From: DATNFP01 sp035606335
Lineage (GTDB): Bacteria; Bacteroidota; Bacteroidia; Chitinophagales; Chitinophagaceae
DNA: 29,320 nucleotides
NCBI GenBank assembly: GCA_035606335.1
Contig: DATNFP010000020.1
Span: forward strand, 1-29,320
Reading direction: 5' to 3'
The stretch's first letter is position 1; each line of letters begins with the position of its first letter. The translations under genes and the position numbers were made by a program. Shown piece by piece: positions 15,082-22,731 of the stretch. The notes under the pieces are model-generated. The model had not been told where the DNA came from. It did not search any database and was given only the letters and a program-made list of their open reading frames with translations.

Positions 15082-15465
15082 TCAATTCTGAGAGTGTAGC
15101 GCTACTTTGTTGCCTTCAGTATCGAGGAAGAAAGCCATATAACCTATATCCTCAGATATATGAGTCCTGGGCATTACCACCTGTCCACCTGCTGAAGGTA
15201 TCTTGTCAAGTATTGTCTGCATATTGGGATCTGCATTCAGATAAACAACACTGCCATCTTGCGAAGGCTTGTGCATCTGGCTTTGAACTACTGCTCCTGA
15301 TGCCTTACCGCTATTGCTCTCATACGGGAACATAGCCATTTGCATGCCCATCATATCACTTTCGTCCATTGTGATACCGAAAACGGTTTCGTAGAATTTC
15401 TTAGCGCGTTTGATATCGTTTGCCGGAATTTCAAACCAGTTAAGTGCATTTGTGTTTGTATCCAT
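15082..15465 (-). CDS. VOC (glyoxalase/bleomycin-resistance fold) protein
   Basis: 127 residues, typical for a one-module VOC protein. NALNWFEIPANDIKRAKKFYETVFG is the classic opening beta-alpha unit; later SVVYLNADPNMQTILDKI and YMAFFLDTEGNKVALHS form the second unit. The DTEGNKV segment near the C-terminus contains the usual DPEGN motif. The family includes metal-dependent glyoxalases, dioxygenases and drug-binding proteins; sequence alone does not give the substrate. Single gene with its own terminator. The upstream region (15466-15546) is very AT-rich and shows no exact -7 element. Confidence 0.88.
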   Translation of the reverse strand: MDTNTNALNWFEIPANDIKRAKKFYETVFGITMDESDMMGMQMAMFPYESNSGKASGAVVQSQMHKPSQDGSVVYLNADPNMQTILDKIPSAGGQVVMPRTHISEDIGYMAFFLDTEGNKVALHSQN

Positions 15466-15546
15466 AAAATATTTTTTAGAGTATTAAATATATTAATATT
15501 TTTTCTCTAATGATGTTAATAAATAATGAACAATGCTTAAAGTGCC

Positions 15547-16197
15547 TTAGTGAGAAACAGTAGGACCAGGTAACCATAAGGTTGGATTTTGAGCAATGCG
15601 GGTATTTGCATTGATCTTTATGGTTTGCATAATATACTTTTTCTGAATGGTGGAATCACGCTTTATCTTGTTTGTTATCAGCCAAAAAAATTGTTTCATG
15701 CTCTTATCGTAATAGATAGTTGCCTTAGGTTCCTTTTTGCTGTCCTTAAATAACTTTTTATGTGCCAATACCATTGCTTCGGGGAGTGTTAGCAAATTAC
15801 AATTCTCATGCTTGAATACAAAATCGGGAATAAAGCCCATGTCAGGCCTGCCTTTGGACTTTAGATTATTATCGAGCTCCAAGTATATCTTTCCAGAGAT
15901 ATCATTATAAACATCACATTTTGGATAAGTATAATTGAGCTTATAAACCATTGTTGCATATACAAGATTGCCCTCTGTCCATTTACTTTTATTGAGCATT
16001 TGCCAATGTTTAGTTCCAGCATCATCAGTATAGCAGTAGTAACATTTTTTTGTCAGCTTGCAGGCCTGGTACATGTCATTTCCTAAATAACTGTGCATGA
16101 TACTATCTGCCCGTTGTTTTATTTCATCTTTTGTGTAAGATTGAGCAGGAGTAATAATTGGAATTAACAGAAGGAGAAAAAGTAATCTTTGAAACAT
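15547..16197 (-). CDS. Secreted protein of unknown function
   Basis: 216 residues from the ATG at 16195-16197. The longer in-frame start at 16275 would begin upstream of the promoter and inside the terminator of the preceding gene, so it is rejected. A signal peptide is clear (MFQRLLFLLLLIPIITPAQS). The mature part has a KKCYYCYTDD segment with two cysteines, a run of beta-type sequence (LVYATMVYKLNYTYPKCDVYNDISGKIYLEL), and FWLITNKIKRD near the C-terminus. No known family recognised. The YDKSMKQFFWLITN segment looks like a PepSY-type strand, but this is weak. Own promoter with both -33 and -7 elements. Confidence 0.7.
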   Translation of the reverse strand: MFQRLLFLLLLIPIITPAQSYTKDEIKQRADSIMHSYLGNDMYQACKLTKKCYYCYTDDAGTKHWQMLNKSKWTEGNLVYATMVYKLNYTYPKCDVYNDISGKIYLELDNNLKSKGRPDMGFIPDFVFKHENCNLLTLPEAMVLAHKKLFKDSKKEPKATIYYDKSMKQFFWLITNKIKRDSTIQKKYIMQTIKINANTRIAQNPTLWLPGPTVSH

Positions 16198-16215
16198 TGC
16201 GGGAATGGTTTGGGT

Positions 16216-16246
16216 CAAATATAATTTAAACTGCAACGGCATACAA
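16216..16246 (-). promoter_or_regulatory. Full Bacteroidota promoter TTG-N20-TATATTTG
   Basis: On the minus strand TTG at 16246-16244, 20 bases, then TATATTTG at 16223-16216. Both elements and the spacing match the Bacteroidota consensus. The start codon is 18 bases further on. Confidence 0.65.
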
Positions 16247-16253
16247 GTAAAAA

Positions 16254-16272
16254 GGCGCCCTGAAAGAGCGCC
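16254..16272 (-). terminator. Intrinsic terminator after the 16297 gene
   Basis: 5-bp GC stem GGCGC / GCGCC with a 9-base loop and a run of five T on the minus strand. It sits between two same-strand genes and separates their transcripts. Confidence 0.7.
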
Positions 16273-16296
16273 CAAAATATATGGAGTATGAAAATT

Positions 16297-17322
16297 TTAA
16301 TGTACTGCAGTATAATCTACCTCTACACCTACTACTGTTAAATCTCCTGTGTATGTTTCGCCATTGCTGACAGCGTTTCCGCGAGTGAATGTGAAGTGCC
16401 AGATAGGAGTATTGCTAAAATCGTCGTTTGTGGTAACGCCTGAACCAAAGTACCAGGAATTATATGTTGTGCTATATAATGGAGTAAACGTCTGGGATTT
16501 GCAAATATCGGTATAGCCGCCTGAAGAACTGTACGAAGTGACGCCTGCATCTTGTGTATCCCAATAATCGAATGAATCCCATCCGGTTGCACCAGATGTT
16601 GAGTTAACAAGATTGCTACCTGCATTTATTCTCCAGTTGATACTTGTGCTGGAACTTAATGTCGGAAATGCAAAATAGATTGTCACAGTAAATACTTTGG
16701 AAGAATCCCAATCGGCTGGTTTTGGAATTGTGAAGCCTGCTTTTTCTGTTGTATTAGCCCAAAATAGTCCCCAGTTGTTTGGATAAATATTGGAGGATGA
16801 ATTGTTCCTGGCAAAAGCTGCAGCAGGAACATAAATAGAACGATGAAAAAGTTGGCCTGGAACATTTTTCACACCAGACCACTGTACAGCGCCAGCGCCT
16901 GCAGCTGTACCTGCTGAAGCGGCTTGTAATGCATAAGGAACGCTGACAAGCTGAGATGTTCCGATGTTGGTATAACTTGATCCACCAGCGGGATCTAATT
17001 CAACCTGAAGATATTTTGCCCCGGTACCCCATTTAATAGCAGCCATAGTTCCGGTATCAGCAATGCCATTACCAATCTGCACATTGAACAATCCAAATTG
17101 ATTGGTCATGACAGTTTGAGTTTCCTTATAGACTACAGAACCAGTTGCGGTACCTGTAAGTATCGTGAAACGAAGGCCAATGTTTTTATTAATCAATGGC
17201 GCGCCTGCAGCATTACGGGCCACACCCTGGTAGTTGAACATCTGAGGCTGCGACCAAACGGCCTGAGGCAGCATGATAAATAAGAATGCAACTGAAAAAA
17301 GTGCGTATTGTATTTTTTTCAT
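16297..17322 (-). CDS. Secreted surface protein, Bacteroidota tail-fibre-like N-terminus
   Basis: 341 residues with a signal peptide (MKKIQYALFSVAFLF..VWSQ). Residues about 28-135 match a module common in secreted Bacteroidota proteins that often carry tail-fibre-like or collagen-like repeats: FNYQGVARNAAGAPLINKNI, then T-V-MTNQFGLFNVQIGNG, KYLQVELDP and LVSVPYALQAA. After an Ala/Gly linker, residues about 165-341 form a Ser/Thr/Asn/aromatic-rich beta domain I do not recognise. No T9SS C-terminal signal is present. The gene follows the T9SS-signal gene by 36 bases and is probably co-transcribed with it. A cell-surface or extracellular role is inferred only. Confidence 0.75.
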   Translation of the reverse strand: MKKIQYALFSVAFLFIMLPQAVWSQPQMFNYQGVARNAAGAPLINKNIGLRFTILTGTATGSVVYKETQTVMTNQFGLFNVQIGNGIADTGTMAAIKWGTGAKYLQVELDPAGGSSYTNIGTSQLVSVPYALQAASAGTAAGAGAVQWSGVKNVPGQLFHRSIYVPAAAFARNNSSSNIYPNNWGLFWANTTEKAGFTIPKPADWDSSKVFTVTIYFAFPTLSSSTSINWRINAGSNLVNSTSGATGWDSFDYWDTQDAGVTSYSSSGGYTDICKSQTFTPLYSTTYNSWYFGSGVTTNDDFSNTPIWHFTFTRGNAVSNGETYTGDLTVVGVEVDYTAVH

Positions 17323-17358
17323 AACCTGGATTTTTTAATTATGTTTTAAATGGTTGAG

Positions 17359-17877
17359 TTAGTTTAGTTTTTGAATTTTAAATACAGCGGTTGCAGGCTG
17401 TTGTTCGTTTGATTGGTAGGATACTTCCAGCATGTATTCTCCCGGCGTTAGTTGTGCTACGGATAATTGCTGTAATTGAACTCCAGCTATTACATCGGCC
17501 TGGTGGGAAATCATTAATCTGCCGGCGACATCGACGAGCTGATAGGTCATTTTACCGGCGGCAGGAAAGTTGCATTTTATATTTAATATGGTGCTGGCGG
17601 GATTGGGGTAAACCTGTACATAATCGAATATCAATTGTTGCTCCTGGACACCGGTAGCTATCGGGGCTGGTTGAAGTACCCCTTGTGTGACGATAATGCC
17701 AGTACCTCCTGTATCTGTACTGACAAGAGCCATTTCGGCAGCGGACCAGTCTATATGCTCAGTTCCGACCAGACCAGTACCTCCTGCGGCATTCAATGTA
17801 GAAGGGCTAATACTCTGAGCATGAGCGCCGCTGCATATACCCAAACAAATGAAAAATGGTAGTATAAACTTACACAT
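17359..17877 (-). CDS. Small T9SS-sorted secreted protein
   Basis: 172 residues. Signal peptide (MCKFILPFFICLGICSGAHAQ) with probable cleavage after AHA. Residues about 27-68 contain the LNAAGGTG...IDWSAAEMALVST...VTQGVLQP pattern found in many short Bacteroidota T9SS cargo proteins. The last 80 residues are a type A sorting domain of the type IX secretion system: VYPNPASTILNIKC, LVDVAGRLM, LTPGEYMLEV and a final FKIQKL strand. It therefore should cross the outer membrane through the Por secretion machine. There is almost nothing between the two modules, so it may be a minimal surface protein. First gene of a two-gene unit. Confidence 0.85.
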   Translation of the reverse strand: MCKFILPFFICLGICSGAHAQSISPSTLNAAGGTGLVGTEHIDWSAAEMALVSTDTGGTGIIVTQGVLQPAPIATGVQEQQLIFDYVQVYPNPASTILNIKCNFPAAGKMTYQLVDVAGRLMISHQADVIAGVQLQQLSVAQLTPGEYMLEVSYQSNEQQPATAVFKIQKLN

Positions 17878-17917
17878 AGGAGAATTATTTTTTAATTATA
17901 AAAAATGTTCATCTATG

Positions 17918-17925
17918 CAAAAGTA
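17918..17925 (-). promoter_or_regulatory. -7 element TACTTTTG for the T9SS cargo gene
   Basis: Exact TAnnTTTG on the minus strand, about 40 bases before the ATG at 17877. No TTG at the expected distance upstream. Confidence 0.4.
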
Positions 17926-18051
17926 TTCAGGAATATATTAGAAAATAATACCGAGAAGAGGGTAGAAATGAGTGATTTTTATAATGTATTGCAGATCAAT
18001 ATATTATTTCAAAAAATTAATTTTTAGTTAGTAATTATTTTAAAATAAAAA

Positions 18052-18071
18052 GCCCACTTAACAAAGTGGGC
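18052..18071 (-). terminator. Intrinsic terminator of pnp
   Basis: Perfect 8-bp stem GCCCACTT / AAGTGGGC with a 4-base loop, 21 bases past the pnp stop. T runs on both strands allow it to work in both directions. The stretch from here to 17878 is AT-rich; apart from the -7 element at 17918 nothing was seen in it. Confidence 0.9.
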
Positions 18072-18092
18072 TTTTTATAATTGATATAATCT

Positions 18093-20441
18093 TTATAATG
18101 CTAAATCAGCATCGTTATCCTGTTGTTCCTGTTGAGGTGCAGGAGTGGATTCTTCTTTTGGTTTGTTATCGTAAGGGCGGTTATTATCGCGGCGGTCATT
18201 ATGACCACCACCTCTGTTTCCTCCGCCATGGCCACGATTGCCACCTCTGCGATCCCCACCGCGGTCGTCTCTGCGTTCTCTTCTTTCGCCGCCACCTTCA
18301 CCTTCTTCTTTTTCTACATAGCCTTCAGGTTTTGGCATCAGCACTTTACGGCTAAGGCGGAATTTACCTGTTTTGGGATCCGTTCCTACCAGCTTCACTT
18401 TTATCTTGTCATTTTCATTCATGACACCTTCAAGAGTATCGAGACGTTTCCAGCTAACTTCTGAGATATGCAATAAACCCTGCTTACCGGGCAGGAACTC
18501 AATAAATGCACCATAAGGCATGATGCTTTTTACAGTGCCTTCATAAGTTTCACCTACTTCGGGGATAGCAACGATACCTTTTATCCAGTCCATTGCTTTT
18601 GTAATGTTTTCTTTGTTTGGAGAAAACACTTTGATAACACCTGTATTATCTACTTCTTCAATATTGATAGTAGTGCCTGTTTCGCGTTGGATTTCCTGGA
18701 TAATTTTACCACCCGGGCCTATTACAGCACCTATAAATTCGCGATCAATGATCAATTGTTCAATGCGTGGAGTATGAGGCTTCAATTCAGGACGATATGC
18801 TGGCATACATTCGTACATGGCATCGAGGATATGTAATCTTCCCTGGCGAGCTTGTTCTAATGCCTTCATCAAGATCTCTTTGCTTAAGCCATCTACTTTA
18901 ATATCCATCTGGATACCACAGATACCGTCACGAGTTCCTGTAACTTTAAAATCCATATCACCAAGATGATCTTCGTCACCAAGGATATCAGTTAGTACAG
19001 CAACCTTTCCATCTTCGCGGGAGATAAGGCCCATTGCTACACCACCTACGTGCTTAGGAAATGGAACACCAGCATCCATCAATGCAAGAGAACCTGCACA
19101 AACGGTAGCCATTGAAGAAGAACCATTTGATTCGAGGATATCAGATACCACACGAACAGTATATGGATAATCTGCTTTCGGCATCATTTCTTCAAGAGAA
19201 CGTTTTGCCAGATTGCCATGTCCTACTTCACGACGTGCGGGGGCACGTAATGGTTTTATTTCGCCAGTAGAAAATGGAGGGAAATTATAATGAAGTATAA
19301 ATTTTGAATAATCTGATGTAGCTGCGCTTTCAATCAGCAATTCGTCTTCGCTGGAACCCAGTGTAACGGTAGTAAGTGACTGAGTTTCGCCACGAGTGAA
19401 TAAAGCAGAACCGTGAGGAGAAGGAAGATAATCGGTCTCCATGCTTAACGGACGAACCTGATCGAGCTTACGACCATCGAGACGTACACTTTCATCAATC
19501 ATCATATTTCTAATGATCTTCTTTTCAAGATCGTGGAAATACTGGCCGATCAATGGTGCATCCTCGGGTTTTAGTTCATCCTCAGCAAGTTGTGCTTTGA
19601 ATTCATCACGTATCTGATGAAAAGCTTCGGTACGTTCGTGTTTTCCGAGAGCTCCTTTTGCGACCTGGTAAATTTTATCTTTTGCGAAATCAGCTATTTT
19701 TGCGTCGAGTTCAGGATTAGTATATGGTTTTGTGTACTCACGTTTACCTGTAACACCTTTCTTATCGCGAAGCTCTTCCTGGGCTTTTACCTGTACACGG
19801 ATGGCGTCGTGAGCTTTTTCGATAGCGTTGATAAGGTCGGCCTCATTACATTCATGAGATTCACCCTCCACCATCATTATATTCTTATCAGTAGCAGCTA
19901 CAATGAAATCCATATCCGCAGTTTTTAATTGAGAGCGGTTAGGATTTATAATGTATTCCCCATTGATACGAGCTACACGAACTTCTGAAATGATCTCCTG
20001 TATGGGAATATCAGAAACAGCTAAAGCTGCAGATGCAGCCAAACAAGCCAGTGCATCAGGCACTACTTCAGGATCAGAAGAAATAAGATTTACGATAACC
20101 TGTACTTCACATAAGTAATCATCGGGGAACAGAGGACGCAGAGCGCGGTCAATCAAACGAGATATAAGAACTTCGTAGTCGCTCAGGCGGCCTTCCCGTT
20201 TAAAGAATGATCCTGGTATACGACCGGCAGAAGCAAATTTTTCCTGGTAATCAACAGTCAGCGGAAAAAAAGATTGCCCGGGCTTAGGCTCGGGATTAGC
20301 GACAGCAGTGGCAAGCAGAATGCAATTGCCCAAACGGACAACAGCTGCTCCATCTGCCTGACGGGCCAATTTGCCCGTTTCTATGGTTATTTCACGTCCA
20401 TCATCTAATTTGAATGAAACGGAAATTGGATTTGGCAGCAT
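18093..20441 (-). CDS. pnp: Polyribonucleotide nucleotidyltransferase with Arg/Gly-rich tail
   Basis: 782 residues. PNPase degrades RNA 3' to 5' with phosphate in the cytosol. The order is RNase PH-like domain 1 (with QEKFASAGRIPGSFFKREGR), a helical linker, catalytic RNase PH-like domain 2 (VTLGSSEDEL; DMDFKVTGTRDGICGIQMDIK with the catalytic aspartates), a KH domain with the GPGG loop (IGAVIGPGGKIIQEI) and an S1 domain (GTVKSIMPYGAFIEFLPGKQGLLHISEVSW). The last 70 residues or so are unusual: a disordered tail rich in Gly, Arg, Asp and His (GGDRRGGNRGHGGGNRGGG), then an acidic Gln-rich end. RGG tails bind RNA. The gene lies 72 bases downstream of rpsO, the classic rpsO-pnp order, with a hairpin in between. 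Confidence 0.97.
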   Translation of the reverse strand: MLPNPISVSFKLDDGREITIETGKLARQADGAAVVRLGNCILLATAVANPEPKPGQSFFPLTVDYQEKFASAGRIPGSFFKREGRLSDYEVLISRLIDRALRPLFPDDYLCEVQVIVNLISSDPEVVPDALACLAASAALAVSDIPIQEIISEVRVARINGEYIINPNRSQLKTADMDFIVAATDKNIMMVEGESHECNEADLINAIEKAHDAIRVQVKAQEELRDKKGVTGKREYTKPYTNPELDAKIADFAKDKIYQVAKGALGKHERTEAFHQIRDEFKAQLAEDELKPEDAPLIGQYFHDLEKKIIRNMMIDESVRLDGRKLDQVRPLSMETDYLPSPHGSALFTRGETQSLTTVTLGSSEDELLIESAATSDYSKFILHYNFPPFSTGEIKPLRAPARREVGHGNLAKRSLEEMMPKADYPYTVRVVSDILESNGSSSMATVCAGSLALMDAGVPFPKHVGGVAMGLISREDGKVAVLTDILGDEDHLGDMDFKVTGTRDGICGIQMDIKVDGLSKEILMKALEQARQGRLHILDAMYECMPAYRPELKPHTPRIEQLIIDREFIGAVIGPGGKIIQEIQRETGTTINIEEVDNTGVIKVFSPNKENITKAMDWIKGIVAIPEVGETYEGTVKSIMPYGAFIEFLPGKQGLLHISEVSWKRLDTLEGVMNENDKIKVKLVGTDPKTGKFRLSRKVLMPKPEGYVEKEEGEGGGERRERRDDRGGDRRGGNRGHGGGNRGGGHNDRRDNNRPYDNKPKEESTPAPQQEQQDNDADLAL

Positions 20442-20473
20442 AAATTATATTTTATATATGTTCGTAAAAAACA

Positions 20474-20497
20474 ATTCCCAACGTAATAGTTGGGAAT
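20474..20497 (-). terminator. Hairpin between rpsO and pnp
   Basis: Perfect 9-bp stem ATTCCCAAC / GTTGGGAAT with a 6-base loop, followed on the minus strand by TTGTTTTTT. It may end most rpsO transcripts, or be a processing or partial-termination point that sets pnp levels, since no clear promoter for pnp was seen after it. Confidence 0.75.
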
Positions 20498-20513
20498 AGC
20501 ATTTGGGCAGCGC

Positions 20514-20786
20514 TTATTTGCGGATGCCAAGCTTTTCGATCAGCGCGCGATAAGACTCAAGATTATTGTGGCTAAGATATTGCAGGAGGCGTTTGCGGCG
20601 ACCTACCATTTGCATCAATCCGCGATTGGTAGAAAAATCTTTTTTGTTATTCTTGAGGTGTCCAGAGATATGATTAATACGCTCTGTTAACGCAGCGATT
20701 TGTGCTTCGATAGAACCGGTATTACCTTCGTTTCCACCAAAGGTTTTAAAAATGTTAGCTTTTTTTTCAGCAGTAAGATGAGACAT
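20514..20786 (-). CDS. rpsO: 30S ribosomal protein S15
   Basis: 90 residues, the standard S15 size. It binds the central domain of 16S rRNA early in 30S assembly. Diagnostic segments are GNTGSIEAQIAALTERINHI, HLKNNKKDFSTNRGLMQMVG and RRKRLLQYLSHNNLESYRALIEKLGIRK. It is the first gene of the rpsO-pnp unit and has an exact -7 promoter element upstream. Confidence 0.98.
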   Translation of the reverse strand: MSHLTAEKKANIFKTFGGNEGNTGSIEAQIAALTERINHISGHLKNNKKDFSTNRGLMQMVGRRKRLLQYLSHNNLESYRALIEKLGIRK

Positions 20787-20826
20787 TGCATCAAAATTTT
20801 GTAATAAACGACACTTTTTCAGTTTG

Positions 20827-20834
20827 CAAAGATA
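20827..20834 (-). promoter_or_regulatory. -7 element TATCTTTG for rpsO-pnp
   Basis: Exact TAnnTTTG followed by CA, the commonest form in strong Bacteroidota promoters, 40 bases before the ATG at 20786. An AT-rich stretch lies upstream. No exact TTG at the -33 position was seen. Confidence 0.55.
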
Positions 20835-20981
20835 GTGAAATTTATTGTTTAAAAATAATTTAACTCACTGATAAACTTGTTATTTACTTTTAATGTGTTA
20901 TGTGCGCCTGGTTATTATATTAATCGTGAAAATGAGGATAAATTTAAGGGTGAGACTATGGTAATTTTTTAACTTGCACCC

Positions 20982-21263
20982 ATGGGCTCATACAGTATAG
21001 GCGAAGCATTAAACTTACTGCTGCAACAATCGAGGTGGAAGCCAAAAGTGAATGAGCTAAGAATGAGGCAGGAGTGGGAAACAATTGTAGGTAAGACTAT
21101 AGCAAAATATACCCGTAATATTAATCTATATAACAAGATACTAACTATCTACACTGATGTAGCTCCTCTGAAGCAGGAGTTATTACTTGGAAAGGAACAA
21201 TTGAAAAACAGGATCAACGAATATTTTGAAGAAACCATAATAGCTGATATTGTAATAAAGTAA
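20982..21263 (+). CDS. DUF721 (DciA-like) protein
   Basis: 93 residues. SIGEALNLLLQQSRWKPKVNELRMRQEWETIVG is the typical DUF721 start, with the conserved W and VG-x-x-IA-x-x-T continuing into it, and a second alpha/beta part (LTIYTDVAPLKQELLLGKEQL). DUF721 includes DciA, a helper that loads the replicative helicase DnaB in bacteria lacking DnaC. Bacteroidota DUF721 proteins are short single-domain forms like this one, so a replication role is plausible but inferred. It lies 3 kb from a cluster of DnaA-box-like sites. Starts at the ATG at 20982. Confidence 0.85.
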   Translation: MGSYSIGEALNLLLQQSRWKPKVNELRMRQEWETIVGKTIAKYTRNINLYNKILTIYTDVAPLKQELLLGKEQLKNRINEYFEETIIADIVIK

Positions 21264-21282
21264 TATTAATGCGGTAATTTTG
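21250..21282 (+). promoter_or_regulatory. Full promoter TTG-N22-TAATTTTG for the first Cys-rich gene
   Basis: TTG at 21250-21252, 22 bases, TAATTTTG at 21275-21282. Both elements and their spacing match the Bacteroidota consensus. The proposed TTG start codon at 21288 is only five bases beyond the -7 element, so the transcript would be leaderless or nearly so. Confidence 0.55.
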
Positions 21283-21287
21283 GCCAA

Positions 21288-21641
21288 TTGAAAGCAATAG
21301 CTGTTATATTATTATTCTGCATGACCGGTTTGTTTATACAACCATCTTTTTTCCCTTTGAAAGTGAAGGAAGAAAATAAAATGGATTGCTGTAAAATAAT
21401 TGCTGGTAAAAATAAAGCTTGTCAGAAGCACAAGAAAAATGATTGCTGTAATAATGATATGTGCAATCCTTTTACAGGTCAATGTCCTACTTGCGTAGCT
21501 GCGGCAATTATTACAGAACCTGTATTGCTGTATGCTTCGGGAGTGGGGATTTATATTAAAGAGAAATTTGCCCAACAAGATGAACATTTAATAAGCAATT
21601 ATGTAGCTGATATATTGCGACCTCCGAATGAGATAGTATAA
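21288..21641 (+). CDS. Secreted Cys-rich protein, possible metal binder
   Basis: 117 residues if the TTG at 21288 is the start. That start gives a signal-peptide-like N-terminus (MKAIAVILLFCMTGLFIQ); the first ATG (21321) would remove it. Between residues 34 and 69 there are eight cysteines (two CC pairs, C45, C59, C66, C69) with a lysine- and histidine-containing spacer, ending DMCNPFTGQCPTCV. A hydrophobic segment follows and the C-terminus reads DILRPP. The layout recalls small secreted Bacteroidota proteins linked to heavy-metal loci, but I cannot name the family. It is followed directly by a second Cys-rich secreted protein. Confidence 0.65.
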   Translation: MKAIAVILLFCMTGLFIQPSFFPLKVKEENKMDCCKIIAGKNKACQKHKKNDCCNNDMCNPFTGQCPTCVAAAIITEPVLLYASGVGIYIKEKFAQQDEHLISNYVADILRPPNEIV

Positions 21642-21643
21642 TA

Positions 21644-21658
21644 ATGCTTTCAAAGCAT
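21644..21658. promoter_or_regulatory. Inverted repeat ATGCTTT-C-AAAGCAT between Cys-rich genes
   Basis: Perfect 7-bp inverted repeat around one base, just past the stop of the first Cys-rich gene and 45 bases before the second. Too tight a loop for a terminator and no T run follows, so a protein-binding site is more likely; this is weak. Confidence 0.25.
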
Positions 21659-21702
21659 CAGTCATTATTTCAATCATTTTTTAATCTTTTAAAAATATTT
21701 AA

Positions 21703-21915
21703 ATGAAAAAAATTTTGTTAGCCGGAGTAGCTGCAGTAATGATATCCTGTACAATGGGATTTGCAAGCGCCAATGCTTACGCAGCAAAAGCTAAAGCAAA
21801 TAGCTGTGCTTGTACTCATTGTACTTGTGCTAATTGCACATGCACTGATTGCTCAAATGGTAACTGCACTTGCGACAATGGTTGTTGCAATGGTGGTAGT
21901 TGCTGTACAAAATAG
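21703..21915 (+). CDS. Exported metallothionein-like Cys-rich peptide
   Basis: 70 residues. The first 28 or so form a signal peptide (MKKILLAGVAAVMISCTMGF..ANAYA). The mature part of about 40 residues has 13 cysteines, in the pattern CACxxCxCxxCxCxxC, then CxCxxxCC and a final CC, with no aromatic or large hydrophobic residue. Such CxC/CxxC clusters bind soft metals such as Zn, Cu or Cd in metallothioneins; cytosolic forms are normal, so export would be unusual. The strict CxxC spacing resembles a short tandem repeat (T/A-C-x-x-C). Cys16 in the leader makes a poor lipobox, so a lipoprotein is possible but not favoured. Followed by a terminator. Confidence 0.75.
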   Translation: MKKILLAGVAAVMISCTMGFASANAYAAKAKANSCACTHCTCANCTCTDCSNGNCTCDNGCCNGGSCCTK

Positions 21916-21930
21916 GCTTATAAATAAAAA

Positions 21931-21955
21931 CGCCCACCTGCATAGCGGGTGGGTG
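21931..21955 (+). terminator. Intrinsic terminator after the Cys-rich genes
   Basis: 8-bp stem CGCCCACC / GGTGGGTG (one G-T pair) with a 9-base loop and TTTTA downstream. It is flanked by A and T runs and may also stop the converging yjjG transcript. Confidence 0.8.
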
Positions 21956-21978
21956 TTTTATTTATAGTAAGTACCTGA

Positions 21979-22677
21979 TTATATAATAGTCATTAGTGCA
22001 TTCAACTCATGGATCTCGTAAGTAGGGGATTGAGTGTGCACATTTTTTTTAGGGTTGTAATAAACCTGGTCCCAACCGGCATTTGATGCTCCTAAAATAT
22101 CTATTTCCAATGCGTCACCAATCATAATACTGTTCTCTACCAATGCTCCTGCCGCACGCAATGCATAATCGAATATTTCGCGATTGGGTTTCAGGCAGTT
22201 GCTTTTTTCTGATGTGATGACTTCGTTAAAATAATAAGATATGCCCGAATATTGCATCTTAAGCCATTGTGTAGATTCAAAACCATTGGTGATGAGATGC
22301 AGCACGCATTTGTCTTTATAATGCTCCAGAACTTCTTTTGCATAAGGCATTAAAGTGCTTTGTGTAGGAAGAATTTCGAGATAGGCTGTGCTAAGCTCAT
22401 GGGCAAGAGCAGTATCTCCTATTTTAAAATCAAGAAGAGTAAGCCACATACGTTTCCAGCGAAGTTCATCACGCTTTATAAAGCCCTGGCGAAAACGTTC
22501 CCACAATTTATCATTATGAACATTATAGTTACTGAAGAACTGAGAAAAATCATCCACTCCTTTATTACCCAGATCATATTCATCATAAAGCTGCCGAAGG
22601 GTTAATTCGGAGTTTTTATCAAAATCCCACAATGTATGATCGAGATCAAAAAAGAGGTGTTTGTATATTTTTTTCAT
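21979..22677 (-). CDS. yjjG: HAD hydrolase, YjjG-type nucleotidase
   Basis: 232 residues, close to E. coli YjjG, a nucleotidase that removes phosphate from non-canonical pyrimidine nucleotides. All four HAD motifs are present: FFDLDHT with nucleophile D11 and acid D13; LITNGF (motif II); the lysine in EKSNCLKPNREIF (motif III); and MIGDALEIDILGASNAGW (motif IV). The alpha-helical C1 cap lies between motifs I and II (about 18-95). The HTLWDFD start of the cap is typical of this subfamily. Single gene; its -7 element (TAACTTTG at 22686-22693) is only eight bases from the ATG, suggesting a very short leader. Confidence 0.88.
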   Translation of the reverse strand: MKKIYKHLFFDLDHTLWDFDKNSELTLRQLYDEYDLGNKGVDDFSQFFSNYNVHNDKLWERFRQGFIKRDELRWKRMWLTLLDFKIGDTALAHELSTAYLEILPTQSTLMPYAKEVLEHYKDKCVLHLITNGFESTQWLKMQYSGISYYFNEVITSEKSNCLKPNREIFDYALRAAGALVENSIMIGDALEIDILGASNAGWDQVYYNPKKNVHTQSPTYEIHELNALMTII

Positions 22678-22685
22678 CTGAAGGC

Positions 22686-22693
22686 CAAAGTTA
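22686..22693 (-). promoter_or_regulatory. -7 element TAACTTTG for yjjG
   Basis: Exact TAnnTTTG on the minus strand, eight bases before the ATG at 22677. No -33 TTG seen. Confidence 0.4.
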
Positions 22694-22731
22694 CCTCGCT
22701 TTTATGAATGCAGGAAATTATACTTATAATA

